Assembly (NCBI GenBank): GCA_001632425.1
Contig: KV425608.1
Location: 62,001-126,000, forward strand
Length of the DNA: 64,000 nucleotides
Source of the DNA: Neolentinus lepideus HHB14362 ss-1
Taxonomy: Eukaryota; Basidiomycota; Agaricomycetes; Gloeophyllales; Gloeophyllaceae
Reading direction: 5' to 3'
Of this stretch, positions 48,508-60,599 are shown one piece after another (position 1 is the stretch's first letter; every line of letters starts with the position of its first letter). The position numbers and the translations under genes were made by a program. Under the pieces are notes generated by a model, which worked only from the letters and a program-made list of their open reading frames with translations, was not told the origin of the DNA and made no database searches.

Positions 48508-50863
48508 TCATGCCTCCACTTCCGACCACTCACTGCCCTCATCCTCCTTGACCACCACCAAGTCGTCGCTGGCAGAATCTCGCTTCCGGTTGCGCGTCCC
48601 CGTCTCTTGGTATGCAGGCAGTAGGAAGGTATCGACCTCTTCCACCTCAGCCGGATGAGGCCTCTCACCCTCGGTCTCCATCTGATTTGTCTTTTCGACT
48701 TGGTGGGCAACTTCCTGACTCGCCACTAGCGACTCGGCGCTGGTATCGACTGAGCTATGGGCGTCTTCAGGCTGCGACGTCTCCTCGGTCTCAACGGACA
48801 CAGGCTCCTCAACAGCTGCTCCCGTCGAGGCTTCAACAAGGCGTTCCTCCAACCCCGCGCCTTCATCATGAGGAGTAGAACCGGCGATCTCGTGAACGCT
48901 CTCCATCGCCTCAAGACCACACGCGACCTCCGATTCTCCCAGCTCCGAAGACCCTTCAGTTGTCGCGCTGTCGACCGCAGGCTCAGGAAGGCGGCGCTGT
49001 TCGCCGCTGTGGTGGAATTCCTCTTCCACGGTTTCAGAAAGGACGCCGTTCTGCGTGGGATGAGAGTCGTTTTCTACGGTAGAAGGCTCCAAGCGCTCGA
49101 CAGCCGCTTGCGACTCCGGGGCTTCGACAGGAACCACGCTTTCGCCGAGTTCCTCCTGTACCGAAAATCCTTGGGCAGCCTCAGCGTCCGAGGTCTCCGC
49201 CCGCTCAGAAGTGCTAGTCGCGGCAATGGGTTCCTCCTGCACCAAAGCAGCCTGAACCGACACAGGTCCGTCACCAATAGGAATCCGAACCGCCTCCTCG
49301 CCCTGCGTCGCCGTCCACACACTCCGCACCCTCTGCCCCAGCGTCTCCAGCGCCTCCTCCACTTCTTTCACAACACTCTTCCGTCTGGCCCTCACCTCCC
49401 CATCCCCCCCGCTCTCCACCTCATCGAGCTTGCTCAAGAGCCCGTTCAACGCGTGCTCGTACTGGTGCACCGGGATGTTGGGCACGGAGTACGCGAGCTG
49501 CGCGGAGGGGAGGAAGTCGAGGTGTGCGGGGAGGGTGAAGGAGGACTCGAGGGCGTGGAGCGAGGATCGGATGGTGTCGATGGTGTTGAGGGAGGTGAGC
49601 CGGGCGCGGCGTGAGCGGTAGAAATTTAGTATCTTAGACGCGGCCTGCGTTGTCTCCTCGGAATCTTCAGGGAGCTTAGAGGACTAAGAACGCGTACTGT
49701 CAGCTTTCTTCCCCCAAGTCCCTCTCGCGATAAATACGCACCTCGGGGATTTCAGAATCGACAGCTCCTTCCTTTCCTTTGCCCTTAACATCTGCAGGAG
49801 GCATTTGCGTCGACGAATTCTCGCCCGCCAAGGCAGACCAGATGTTCCTCAGAGTCTCAGCGATCTCTTCGTCTCGCTCATTGTAAAGACGCTCGCGCAA
49901 GCACTCCTCTTTAGCGAAGTTAACTTCCTCCGCCTTCCCTTGACCATCCACATCTTCCTTCGGGCTCGAAGATTCTGCTCGCGGCTTCGAAGGTCCTGCA
50001 ACTCCCTCACCGCCAAGAGAGCCGAGCAAGTTGCGAAGCGTGACGGAGACTTCCTCGTCCGCCTCCTGATCATACCGCACCTGGAGCTGCTGCGCAACCT
50101 GGCGGTCGACATCGAGGTGCTCGGGCTCAGGCGGAATGGCCTTAGTAGGAGCAGTGTCGTATTCTTGGTAAACCGAGTTCAAGAGTTCCCCTAGCGTCAT
50201 GACGACACCGTCCTGCGGTTCTTGGCTACGTGCGAGCTGTTTCTGCGGAATGGGCTCTTCCTTGGCCTTGCCTTTGCCAGTAGCAGCCGCAGTGTCGTGT
50301 TCTTGGTAAACCGAGTTCGGTAAATCTCCTAGTGTCATGACGACGCCATCCTGCGATTCCTGGCTATGTGAGAGCTGATTCTGCGGAGTCTGGTAGGAAC
50401 AATAATGACGTCTCGGGGCCTGTACCAACGAATCCATCAGCCAGATGCTCGTAGGATGACTCGGATCAATATTATGGTTGACCTGCTGCCTCTGCGAGCG
50501 GGGTTCGCTCAGGAACACCTTCATAATTTCAGTAAATTCACCCTCTCCCTGCGTCTGTTGCTCTTCAATCTGCTCGAGCCTCCGCGCTTCAGCAGCGGCT
50601 CTTCTCTCTTGCTCTCTCAGCGCCTGGATCTGCATACGTCTGCGGACACCCGCAAGCCTCTCCTGCTCGGCACGTCTTCGGATAGCTTCTCTGCGCTCCT
50701 GCTCGAGACGCCGTCGCATAGCCAATTCCTGGTAGTACGCCTCCTCCTGCCGCCTCTGCTCCAGCGCAGCGAGGTATAGGCCGTCTAGCATCGTAGGCTG
50801 GCGGCGGTAATGTGGGTAGACGGTAAAGGAGTCGAAGGCGGGTACAGTATATGTTGCGAACAT
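48508..50863 (-). CDS. BAG-domain protein with coiled coil
   Basis: Two exons (50863-49742 and 49683-48508) give 765 residues. Residues about 25-105 form a long charged helix rich in Glu, Arg and Gln (a coiled coil). Next is a disordered region containing an internal repeat: a block with ARSQEPQDGVVMTLG.LLNSVYQE occurs twice, and two related E..VTLRNLLGSL / E.AETLRNIWSAL units follow. Early in exon 2 a helical segment (FYRSRRARLTSLNTIDTI, then HQYEHALNGLLSKLDEVES) fits a BAG domain, which binds the Hsp70 ATPase domain and promotes nucleotide release. A long acidic tail ends the protein. Likely a cytosolic or nuclear Hsp70 co-chaperone. The long antisense frame at 48757-49614 is a shadow. Confidence 0.75.
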
Positions 50864-51532
50864 GTCAGAGTAGGAATTCGAGTAAAGATTGGGAATTGGT
50901 GGTGTTGAAAGTATTGTAAGGATGGCGAACGTTCCCCGCCCTAGCCTTTATACCCCTACGCGCGCTCTTACCAAGCATAGTATCAGTCATCGAATGTACG
51001 CGTCGGGACGCGCGTTTCGCAGCTCGTGCATTCGAGAACTGCTGCGCTTGAGGAGGCGCGCGCTGGGGCATTCATGGAGGTGGTGGAAGATCCTGGAAAT
51101 CGCTTAAAGCGGAACGAGCCTCATTGCCTGTTTTGGACGCTGTGGCGGGGTTTTGCTAGCTGTGCGGTTATGGGACGCGGATTCATACAGACCCGGAGAA
51201 ATCGAGTACTTGGAATGCTATGAACTTGCTGTAGTTAAAGGAACACGTGAGATTTGCTGCGGAAGGCGTTCTGAAGCCCGAGGGTAAGCCGTAAGCCTTT
51301 AGCTTTGAGGTTGCCTTCAAGTTATAATTATCACTCAAATTTGGTATCAATGCGTACAGTACAACTTAGCCCAGCATGGTCATGAATTGATGGCTGTGAG
51401 AAGACCGCAATAATGTCTGTGCGATTGATACCAGATGATCGGAGACATCCGCGCCTCTGTTGGATCAGGGTACCGACTGAGACGAGACTATATCCGCGAT
51501 TGTAATGACTCCCCTCGGCCAACTTTCTATGT
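50864..51532. other. Intergenic, upstream of the BAG gene
   Basis: No further gene is seen. Confidence 0.5.
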
Positions 51533-51775
51533 CACAAATATTCTTCTGCGTCAGTGTAATTGTGCTAAGCCTACTGATCTCCTTCTAATCCTGCAAAGAC
51601 ACCGGCCATTGGTCCCAGGTCCAAGTCCTTAGTCTATATGCGCACCAGTCGCCTCATCAGAAGCCTTAAGTGGGAAGCCTTCGCTAATGAACACCTTGTC
51701 ATCCTACAAGCTAATAATCATATTCACGTGCATTTGAAGAGAGTGTGGTTATCTTATGCGGTCGTCCTAAATGTC
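51533..51775 (+). pseudogene. Relic of a P450 gene 5' end
   Basis: About 240 bases align with the first exon, first intron and start of the second exon of the intact P450 at 53260. Shared segments include the proline-rich hinge (RHRPLVPGPSP against RRRLPLPPGPSP) and the block atcctacaag..gat/aatgatcatattcac within the intron. The start codon is not preserved and the frame is shifted by deletions. No later exons are found, so only the 5' end was copied or kept. Confidence 0.75.
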
Positions 51776-53259
51776 GTCAGTCGCAAAGAGCAGTAACATG
51801 ACCCTGTGCGCCGTGTCAGAAGTTGCGTTTTTACTAAAGCAAGGTAGAGTGAAAATGCACGTACTGGGCGCATGAAGGTAAAATACTGTAGACCGGTGTA
51901 CCCCCTCGCGTAACCAACTTCAGCGTATATGCACATGTACTCCCACTTTCGTTTGAAGTGTTGTAAGTTGTCGCGTTCGGAGAAATTAGGTTGCGACTTG
52001 AGTAGACCAGAGATCTTGTCCCATTCGCGTTGCATGCGACTTCGTAATCGATCAGCTTGTTCCAGCAGGAATATCTAGTCTAACTCACATATTCCACTCT
52101 CTAAACGTCCGAGGGTAGTCTGAGACTCACTATAGTTGAGCTCAGATTGGTGAGGAAGGATTATCTAGACTCACGGATAGTGTAGTTGTCTATGCCACTC
52201 AGAACAAACTTCCCTGGACGAGGTGTACAAGAAGCTAGCAGCAGAACGCAGTGCTATCACCGTTGCGGTCATTCAACTCAACAGTACAAGGGGGAAGAAA
52301 GCAGGGGAAACCGAGGAAATTGATGCATAATGTACCGTAATATTCTCTAGAATTTTTAGCTATTTTTTTTCTGTATTTTATGAGGTCGGTTACCAACATC
52401 CCGGTCAAAATGGCCTAAAATGGCCAAAATCGATTCCGGTCAAAATTGGTGAAATCGCGCTGTCCAGTATCCGACCTATCTAGGTATAATCCAGGGTCCT
52501 GTGGCGAGTCGGACTTCGACAATTTTTGGGACTGGAGTCGGACTTCGATGTTTGGTGGGATCGGACTTCAATGTTTGTTGAGTCAAATCAAGCACACTCG
52601 TATGTTCGAGGTGAGAGTAGCCGGAAGTATTATGTTTAGGCACGCCTGTTGGAAGGAGCGACTAATTTACGTGTCAAGGGTGCGAGTAGGTCACGTGCTC
52701 GCGTCTGATCACAACTGTTCGCGACCATAATAGGAAGTCACTCTACGGTATCCGAATAGGCGAGAATACTTTTGGTATTCTCGTTAGTTCTAACTACGAA
52801 TAGTCGTGCCCTGAACGCAGTGATTGTTCGGCAGTGTTGGGGGCGTCTCATCACACGTTCTTTTACGCGCTGAGACTTGGGATAACTTAACGTGGTACGG
52901 TCCTGAGTATCTCATTCTGTTTGCAGAGTCTGAAATATATATTTTTTCTGCAGAAAATCAGAAGGAACAGTGAATCAGTCATAATACTATGGTGACCGCA
53001 TGTGGCGAAATGGTCGAGGATCAGATTGGGATCAGAGGGAGTTTTCGATCTCGGCTAGTACATATATAACCAGGTTGGTCCATATCTATCGGATCTATTA
53101 TGTGCGTTGCGTTGCTTCCGAGTACGCCACACGTGCCTCCAGCTGGACCAGCGCTCAGCGGGCTATATTGGGTAAACATGGGAGACCACCCTATTCTACC
53201 ACTAGACTTTCAACTCAAGAAGCCACATCCTTCTTATCTGCTAGTCGTACTCTACTGCT
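51776..53259. other. Intergenic, upstream of the P450 gene
   Basis: No gene is seen. Short direct repeats of gtcggacttcga lie at 52508-52575. Confidence 0.5.
52505..52578. repeat. Degenerate direct repeats, three units
   Basis: The motif gtcggacttcga(c/t) occurs twice and tcggacttcaatg once, each followed by a T/G-rich tail, at roughly 25 to 30 base spacing. Confidence 0.6.
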
Positions 53260-55281
53260 ATGACATTTCTGACATCTCTACTCTCCCCAACCGTCTCTCT
53301 AATCACCTTCCTACTGTATTACTATGTATTGCGAAGGCGCCTACCTCTACCTCCTGGCCCCAGTCCTAAGCTCATATCTGGAAATGTGCACCAGCTGCCT
53401 CGCCAGAAGGCTTGGGAGACTTTTGCTGCCTGGGCCAAGTCATACAGTGAGCAGCTCGCTATCCTACAAGCAGATGATCATATTCACTCGTATTCAAAGA
53501 TAGTTCGGTTATCTTTTATCGAATATACGGCCGCAAAACAGTTGTCTTGAACACTCTTCGGGCGGCGACAGATCTGCTTGATGTCCGCTCGAACATATAC
53601 TCGGACAGGCCTATTGTATGGATGAGAGACGAGCTAGTGGGACGGAAGATGGCCGTATTCAACATACCAGCCCAGCATCCGCGGTTTAAAGTCTACAGGC
53701 GCTTGCTCAACAGCAGCCTAAATCCTCGTTCTGTGCAAGGCTATCTTCAGATACAGGACGACGAAAGAAGGATACTACTGGAGGGCCTTGCTACGACACC
53801 CGACGACTTCATCGCACATTTCAGGCGGTCAGTGTGCGAAGTACTGTGTGTTCTTTACGCAGGCTGATGAGCAATTCTTAGAAATTCCGGTGCGATCATT
53901 CTCAAGGTGGCATACGGTTGGACAGTGGACAGTATGGACGATTACTTCGTCTCTCTCATGGAAGAAGCATTCCAAATCGTGGTGGAGGCCAGTAGACCTG
54001 GGAAATATCTGGTCGAAGCTTTCCCGCCGTGTACGCACTGCTGGATAGCCGTATATATCTTCGTCGTGTGCTCACCGATTTCTAGTGCGGTTCGTGCCGG
54101 CCTGGGTCCCGGGCGCTCGCTTCAAACGCGACGCCCAAGAGTATCGTCACGCTTTAAGCAAAGTAGAATCCGTACCGCATGCATGGGCAAAGGAGCAAAT
54201 TGTATACATTCTGCTCCTACTGCTGCAGCGTTTCATTGATTTCATTCTCAGGAATCTGGAAATTACATCGAATCATTTACTTCTCAGCATCTTCTGCCGG
54301 AAGACAAGCATACTCCCGACTCTGAAGAAGAAGACATCATAAGGTGGTGTAGCGCCGCAATGTACGCCGGCGGAGCAGACACGGTGAGTTTGTCCCGTAT
54401 CATAAGCAGAAAAACATGATACGAATTCCTGTAATTCTAGACCGTTGCGGCGTTATCAACCTTTGTGCTACTTATGGTGCTCCACCCAGAGGTACAGGCA
54501 CGCGCGCAGGCTGAAATTGATGAAGTCGTGGGCAGAAACCAGTTGCCTCGTCCAGAGGACGAGGGTGCTCTGCCATACGTGTCTGCCTTGGTCCAAGAAG
54601 TTCTCCGCCTCTCCCCGGTGGCTCCCATTGGTGCGCACACAGTCTCCGAATCGTTGCGTGCACACCGCTAACGGCCAGAGCAGGAATCCCGCACCGGGTT
54701 ACATCCGACGACGAATATTTAGGCTACAGGATCCCCAAAGGCAGTAGCGTTATCGCGAACATATGGTAAATGTGCTGTGTACTCGATGCTATTGACAGGC
54801 CTTGACTGAGCCTGCCGCAGGGCCATTGCGCATGACGAGAGGCTTTATCCGAATCCAACGGTCTTTGACCCGACGAGGTTCTTGTCGAAGAACCCGGAGG
54901 AGCGCCAGTACGACCCACGGAAGTTCGTGTTTGGTTTCGGTCGGCGCATCTGCCCAGGTACACAAACATTCATCTCGCACACATGTCCGACTCCGAGTAT
55001 TGTCATGAACTGATAGTTTTAATTTTTCCCTTGGCCTGACAGGCGCGCATTTTGCGGTGACGACCCTGTTCTTCAACATCTCTGCTATTCTGCATCGGTT
55101 CGACATTCGCAGACCGCTGGATGAGCAAGGTCGAGAAGTAGATCCGGTTGTTGAATATACCTCTGCCATTACCAGGTACGTATGCGATCTTTACTGCTGG
55201 CCTTTTTCATTTAACGTTCCCTCCCGGTGCAGCCATCCGAAACCATTCAAATGTCGCATATTTCCTCGGTCCTCAGACTAA
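53260..55281 (+). CDS. Cytochrome P450 monooxygenase
   Basis: A gene of about ten exons keeps frame to the TAA at 55279-55281. An N-terminal membrane anchor (FLTSLLSPTVSLITFLLYYYV) is followed by the basic and proline-rich hinge RRRLPLPPGPSP. Further motifs are RSNIYSDRP, the I-helix AGGADTT, the ExxR motif in ALVQEVLRLSP, GIPHRV..DDEYLGYRIPKGS, and the haem-binding loop FGFGRRICPG with its cysteine. The enzyme is thus a microsomal monooxygenase with all key residues. It resembles the large fungal O-methylsterigmatocystin-oxidoreductase-like group (CYP5150 or relatives; inference). Intron 1 (53447-53499) was fixed because it alone yields FYRIYGRKTVVLNTLRAATD. No other pathway gene lies beside it, so the substrate is unknown. 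Confidence 0.9.
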
Positions 55282-55601
55282 CAAATATGAATGTATATCT
55301 ATACGGCATGCGATGATATCCTGCACAGTACATATATTCTCCAGCGCTCTTATCTCGCCCTCGAGCAAATGATTTAACCACCATGTATGAGTAATAAATT
55401 GGGTCACATTTTAACGCAAGTCCTGCTCTGTTTGTGGCATAGGTTGATATTTCAACGATAACTACATCCCCACTTGCCACGGAGAGACCATTTACATCTG
55501 ACCATGTTTCGTCGAATAATGCCACGGTTACTGGGTCTCTGGGTCTCAAACTTTGAGGCACAGAAGAATCAGTTTCAAACATATTTATATTACTTTTACT
55601 T

Positions 55602-57035
55602 TTAACTACCTCCCACTCCAAAGCCTGCGTTTAATTCACTCACCAACCCATCCAAATCATCTTTCGGCAAATCCTTCTCCTCTTGCACGCACCTCTCACA
55701 GCGGCACGCGCCGAACCCCCACTGCTGCAGATGCATCCTCCGCTCCTTCACGCTCATCTCGGGATCGACGTAGCTGACGAAAAGCTCCTGGCCTGCCTCA
55801 ACGTCAGACTTTGCTATGACCGTGATGCGGGAGAGCGCATTGCGCCGGTCGAGATGCCTCACGGAGACGTTGGGCCGGCAGGAGTGGTTGAGGTGCGAGT
55901 GCAGGACGTAGATGCCGCCGTGGTTCTCTTGGTCTATGGTTGCTGAGTATTATGTGTCAATTGAGTAACGGGGTGATGTAACGCACTGAGGTTCATCCGG
56001 CCTAATGCTCGCAGGAAGCCGTCGTACTCAAACAGCTCTTTTGCTATGTCTTGTCGAAGAGGCCTTTTGAGTATCTTGACCAGCTTCTTCTTCGCTGGGT
56101 CTGTCGGCGGCTCCTGGAAGGCCTGGACGAAGAGCTGGTGCGCCTTCTTCCAAGTGGCACGGTCCGGCTCTACACCCTTATTTCTGCATTTCTATCAACA
56201 CCGCTTACAACCTTGACTAACTTCATGATGTACGCACGCAAGATCAGCAAATCTCTCTTCCATCCCGAGCATCGCCAACGCCTTCACTATTTGCCAATCC
56301 GCCTCAAACGCCTCCTCACTCTGCTGGTACGCCAACAGCAGCCGCGCGGTGCACTGCGTGACCGAGTGCAGCGTCTGCCAATCCAACTGCCGCGCAAAAT
56401 TCACCAGGGGAACGACCGCCGGGTTGCGGGCAGGGCAAAGAAGAGGGTGGATTGCAGCGGAGCGCGTAAGGCACAGGCGGTTACAGAAACGGGCGGGGCA
56501 GTAGGCGGCAGAGGACGAAGCCGGACATTCTACGGCCATGGGTTTGTCGGTCAAAGGCGTAGAACAGTACGCGCATGCGCGAGAAGTGACCTGTAAATCA
56601 TATATTCCCCTACCCGAATCTATTAGCTCTTTGAACCTGCGTTAAGTGGACCACTCACCACTCAGGCGCCAGTACGAAAGGATCCTCCTTCCATATCACT
56701 TCTCCTTCAGATATGCGCTCTTTAACTACCAACCCCTTCCCTTTCTGCTTCCCAAAGTCCTTGACCTCGACTTTGTTCGTCCATTTACTGATATCGAGGT
56801 CCTTTATAATTTGGGACGATGGGTACATTCGGGGCTGCTTCGACGAAGTAGGGGGCGCGTTGGTCAGGCCTTCGTATTGCAGAATCTTCCGAGTTCTTTT
56901 CTCGCTGACCGTCCATTCTGGATGTCCTGCCACCAGAAGGACATGGAGTTTGGGGATCCCTAGACTTGGATTCTCGCTTTTCAAGGCGACGAGGGCTTGC
57001 TTGAGCTCATCTTCGCTCGGGACGACTGCGGACAT
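55602..57035 (-). CDS. SET5-type protein lysine methyltransferase
   Basis: The ATG at 57035 starts an N-terminal helical region (ELKQALVALKSENPSLGIPKL). The first part of the SET domain follows (GKGLVVKERISEGEVIWKEDPFV), then a cysteine-rich MYND-like insert (CAYCSTPL, YCPARFCNRLC), a helical linker and the catalytic half of the SET domain (LNHSCRPNVSV, then ELFVSYVD), with post-SET cysteines (CRCERC). Exon 1 ends at 56659 and exon 2 begins at 56609, a 49-base intron that restores YDLQVTSRACAYC. This arrangement matches yeast Set5, which methylates histone H4 lysines. The C-terminus is close to the post-SET cysteines. It converges with the P450 gene (320 bases apart). Confidence 0.88.
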
Positions 57036-57526
57036 TGCGAATTCTGTCAAACAATCATGTCCCGAGACGTTTTGCTGCTGCGAAAGAAATCCCTCACTGC
57101 TCAGACCGACTTTTCCGTGTTCCTACCCAATATTATTGGTGGCGCTATTTAAAGTCTCTTGGAAAGGCAAGCTGAGTAATTTGAGAAGTTGGGAGGAAAC
57201 GTTCAGGAATACAGTTCTGCATGTTCATGTTACAGTCATGGTTAGACTTGATCGCGTCCTCACTTCATGCACATGCACATGCACATCATGATTCTGTGAT
57301 TTGCCGGAGGCACAGGTCCAGCGCGGAAGACGTCTGAAGTCTAAGTATTTCTGAGCCCCTCCACTAGAATACACATCTGCTGCCCTTCAACAAATTCCGT
57401 TGTTACTAGACATGTATGCATTAACGATACAAATGATCAAATATAAAAACAATACAAGAGATGGATGTTAGCCTCTACAACAAGAACCGAAGCGTAGACA
57501 AGGGAGAGCAACAGTCCGCAAGCGCG
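57036..57526. other. Intergenic with short tandem repeat
   Basis: This lies between the SET5 start and the ASF1 stop. It contains a CATGCA microsatellite at 57266-57286. No gene is seen. Confidence 0.5.
57266..57286. repeat. CATGCA microsatellite, 3.5 units
   Basis: Three full catgca units and a half unit lie in tandem upstream of the SET5 gene. Confidence 0.85.
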
Positions 57527-58341
57527 CTATAATTGCATGGGTACGCCATTCGTTTTCTCGTCTTCATCTCCAGCGAGATCATTCGCAGATGGTACGGCTG
57601 CAGAAGTAGCAGCGCCCGCAGATGCGTTTCCATGTTGAGGTGGCGATACATCCCTATTGACAAGCACATTAACAAAGTGTCCAGGTAACGGCACCGGGCA
57701 GTCCAAGAGTCGCGGCAAGGTAGAGACGGTCCCAGAGTGACGGAGCAAGACACAAGAGTTACGATACATACCATTTTATTTGAAATCGCGTCACTCTCGG
57801 CTTCGTACTGATGTCCCTCACGAGCTTCTCAAATACCATCTGCCTGGGAGGACTCTCCTTCATCTCCTCATTGTCGTATTCCGTGTTTTGATAGTATCCT
57901 ACCCGCACGAACTCCTGCTCCTTATACGACCCGGTCAATATAAGCGCGGCGACACCAAGGACGTCTTCTGGAGGAATCTTAGACGGTGATGGCGCTGATC
58001 CCTCAAATTCAAACGAGTTGACACCGACGGGTACGGGTCCAACGAGACAGTCGTCCAGCTCTTGATCGAGTTCTTCGTTGTCTGGCGATGACACGTAGAT
58101 CAACCGCCACTCAAGGTCTGGGAACGCGAAAAACGCGTGAACTTAGAATAAAATCCAATAACATAATATATTATAGTCTTACCGTCTGGCAATGGCGCGA
58201 CGCATTCGAACGTTACGCGAAAATGGTATGGGTCCAGGAAGCGGGCAGGATTATTGAGGAATTCCACATTCTGTAGAATCTCATTAGCGACAACATGAAA
58301 CAGCAGCGGAAGATTCGTACTCTGATTGTGACAATTGACAT
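57527..58341 (-). CDS. ASF1: Histone chaperone ASF1
   Basis: Four exons (58341-58321, 58270-58183, 58117-57772, 57653-57527) give 193 residues. The start MSIVTIRNVEFLNNPARF and the core (FRVTFECVAPLPDD, LEWRLIYVSSPDNEELDQELD, LVGPVPVGVNSFEFE, RVGYYQNTEYDNEE) are those of the Asf1 immunoglobulin-like domain, which binds histones H3-H4 and passes them to other chaperones during replication and repair. The tail after TRFQIKW is short, alanine-rich and acidic, as expected for fungal ASF1. The first exon has only seven codons and would be easy to miss. Total length and domain borders agree with the family. Confidence 0.95.
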
Positions 58342-58670
58342 CGTGGCAGGGATCTGAGAAGGTAGTGAGGAAAGGCCACTTGCAATTGACCTGCGAGACG
58401 CGCTGGTAGCACGTGATGCATAGCAGGTTTAGGGCAGGCTCGGTAGTGATGGCTATACGCATGACAAGTTACCGCGCTGTCACTCTCATTGCAACTAGAT
58501 GCTCATCATTCGTTGTACACTTCTCGAAGATGTCTCAAACTTATCATCAACATCCACCTCATGTTCTTATTCTCCTTCGCACTGTGCTGTCTGCGCACCC
58601 GCTGGGTCACCTTACTGCCTGGGCCAGCCTCTTTTCGCCTTCCTATATAACCAGTTGATACAAAAATACA

Positions 58671-59941
58671 TCAAAGACGAGATTGAACAGGCAATCTCCC
58701 GCCGAGAATGACAAATGTTGCTTCAGCCAGTAATTCCGGCTTCTGCTGGACAACCTGTGGCATCAGCCAGTAAGGCCTATGGCAGCGGGATTCTGTCATT
58801 CTTACCATATGTCCGGCTCCGGGAATGTAAGTAATAAAAGCTGCTTTACGTCCCTTCCTCCCATCTAATAGTGACTCTTGAGCATATCGAGGACTGAGGA
58901 AACGCGCAGTAAGTACACCAAGATAACGATTATCACTATGTGAACTCACATCAAATCATTCTGCTCACCAAAAATAAAGTTAACAGGAACTCTGGAGCAA
59001 ATTTTCTCAATTTGCTCCGTGGCTTGGAACGAACCCTCGAAGTCAGAATAGTTGGCAGCTTCAAAGCACCGGTCGCATTTCGCAATGACAGGGCCAGTAG
59101 CAATATCAGGGTGCACAGAGCGAAGTCCGTGGTTCTACGTCAAAATTCATATAAACCTATAAGATAGCCAGCCAGGAAGTGCCTACCACTTTAATAACAC
59201 GTATTCGTGGATCCCAGCTCTTCCACGGCCGTCTCGACGAGAACCATTCATACGCACTATTCCGAGACTCCCATCGGGTACGCTGCACAGAAACCACTTT
59301 AGTTACCATCGCGATTTGTTGCTCCCTATCCTTGATATTGGCATTGAAAACCTGTCGGTCGATCATGCCTGGTTCCACAAGAATGATGGCCTCATATGGG
59401 GCTACAGGAGTGCTATAGCACCTTGTCGAGTACATCCTGCGTTGTACAATCTTAATCGAGACACTTGGTTCCATGCTTGAATAACGCACATAGTCGAAGA
59501 ACCAGCGGAGTGACCAATTGCGACAAGACGATGGCCCGCTACATGTTTCGTCGCGAAAGTAGCAATCGCTTCCGCCCATTCTGCAATAGCTAGATACGGC
59601 TCGGAGTGAGTTGGTCAGCGGGTGATATACTTCCACATACAGATTGTGTTGTGAAGCCTAGAGAGTGCACGTTCATTCAGAACTGCAGAGTCACCATGGG
59701 TATGCCAGTCGAATGAGTAGGCCTCCCGTATTATCCCCAGATGCGAGGATTGAGCTTGAGAATGAAATATATGTTCCAGAACAGGCTCCCAGTGCTCCTT
59801 GTCTAACGCCGCGCGTGTGAGATCGAGACAAGGAGAGGTGGAATCAATAAAATAAAACTAACATGTTCCGTTGGCATGTGCCAGAAGTAGGGTGATTCCG
59901 TCCGTAGGACAGGACATAGTAGAATAACGATTCACGCACAT
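58671..59941 (-). CDS. Alpha/beta hydrolase
   Basis: A multi-exon gene ends at the TGA at 58671-58673. The N-terminal strand and oxyanion region read ITLLLAHANGTYKEHWEPVL across a splice. The nucleophile elbow is GHSAGS (serine nucleophile), and the catalytic histidine lies in YIPGAGHMV near the end, again across an intron. A cap-like insert separates them (EPGMIDRQVFNANIKDREQ). These features mark a serine hydrolase of the alpha/beta fold, a family that is expanded in agaricomycetes; the substrate is unknown. The start is uncertain: the ATG at 59941 is the only one in frame close to the domain, but coding-like sequence continues upstream (VLLNITFDTPTKVNGASLK) without an ATG, so a small first exon or a damaged start is possible. 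Confidence 0.75.
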
Positions 59942-60268
59942 CTTCAGTGATGCTCCGTTCACCTTGGTCGGCGTATCGAAGGTGATGTTTAATAACACTC
60001 GAGAAACGCCTGCGCGTCCGCGCAGGACGAATACCTTGCGACTCCGCTGACTTTGTCTTACAGAGGACTGATGTGGCTGGTTGGTAATATTTAGGAAGAC
60101 ACTAACATGAACAGCTGTATCCCCGAACTGTTGTGATACTAAAACAAGAGGTTCATCTTGAATACGAGGATTCAGAATCACCCAGGACCTTTATTTTCGA
60201 TCTGTTGACTAGATTAGGCCTTTGTCATGCTCGTGCAAAAAAGCATTCGAAAGACATGGAAGACAGCC

Positions 60269-60599
60269 TCAGTAACGCCACCCCAAGGTCCACCCTACAG
60301 CTGGCTGCAACACGATCGTTGTTTTTGTACTCTTGTCGCAGATGCAGTGCAGAAATTCACCTAATTCGGGTGACATATTTTCGATAAGGATTAAATCTAC
60401 ATACAGCCACTGTTTTGACGAGTTTCTAGGAACACCTGAGCTCCAATGACTCTGAGGCAGATGACCCGGGAACATACCCTCCGAGAAATGTGGTGTACGC
60501 AGCCATGAGAGTATCCCCGCCAGTCCAAGCACACTGGAGCTGACCGCTCTCGAAATGCTCGGGATGAGTAGCACTTAAGTAGGCGTACAGCGTACACAT
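60269..60599 (-). pseudogene. Fragment of an unrecognised gene
   Basis: A coherent stretch, MCTLYAYLSATHPEHFESG followed by LQCAWTGGDTLMAAYTTFLGG and ending LELR, is probably spliced to EFLHCICDKSTKTTIVLQPA. It reads like part of a conserved fungal protein, but I cannot name the family and no complete gene surrounds it. It may be a truncated copy or one exon group of a larger, damaged gene. Confidence 0.35.

Noticed and set aside
48757..49614. 285-codon open frame on the plus strand
   Set aside because: It is antisense to the BAG-domain exon, which has a spliced, family-consistent reading. The plus frame is an arginine/leucine-rich mirror of the acidic coding sequence.
56655..56660. A 22-base intron in the SET5 gene ending at CGCAG
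   Set aside because: It would keep frame but is too short for spliceosomal removal. A 49-base intron using the acceptor GGGTAG gives a better product.
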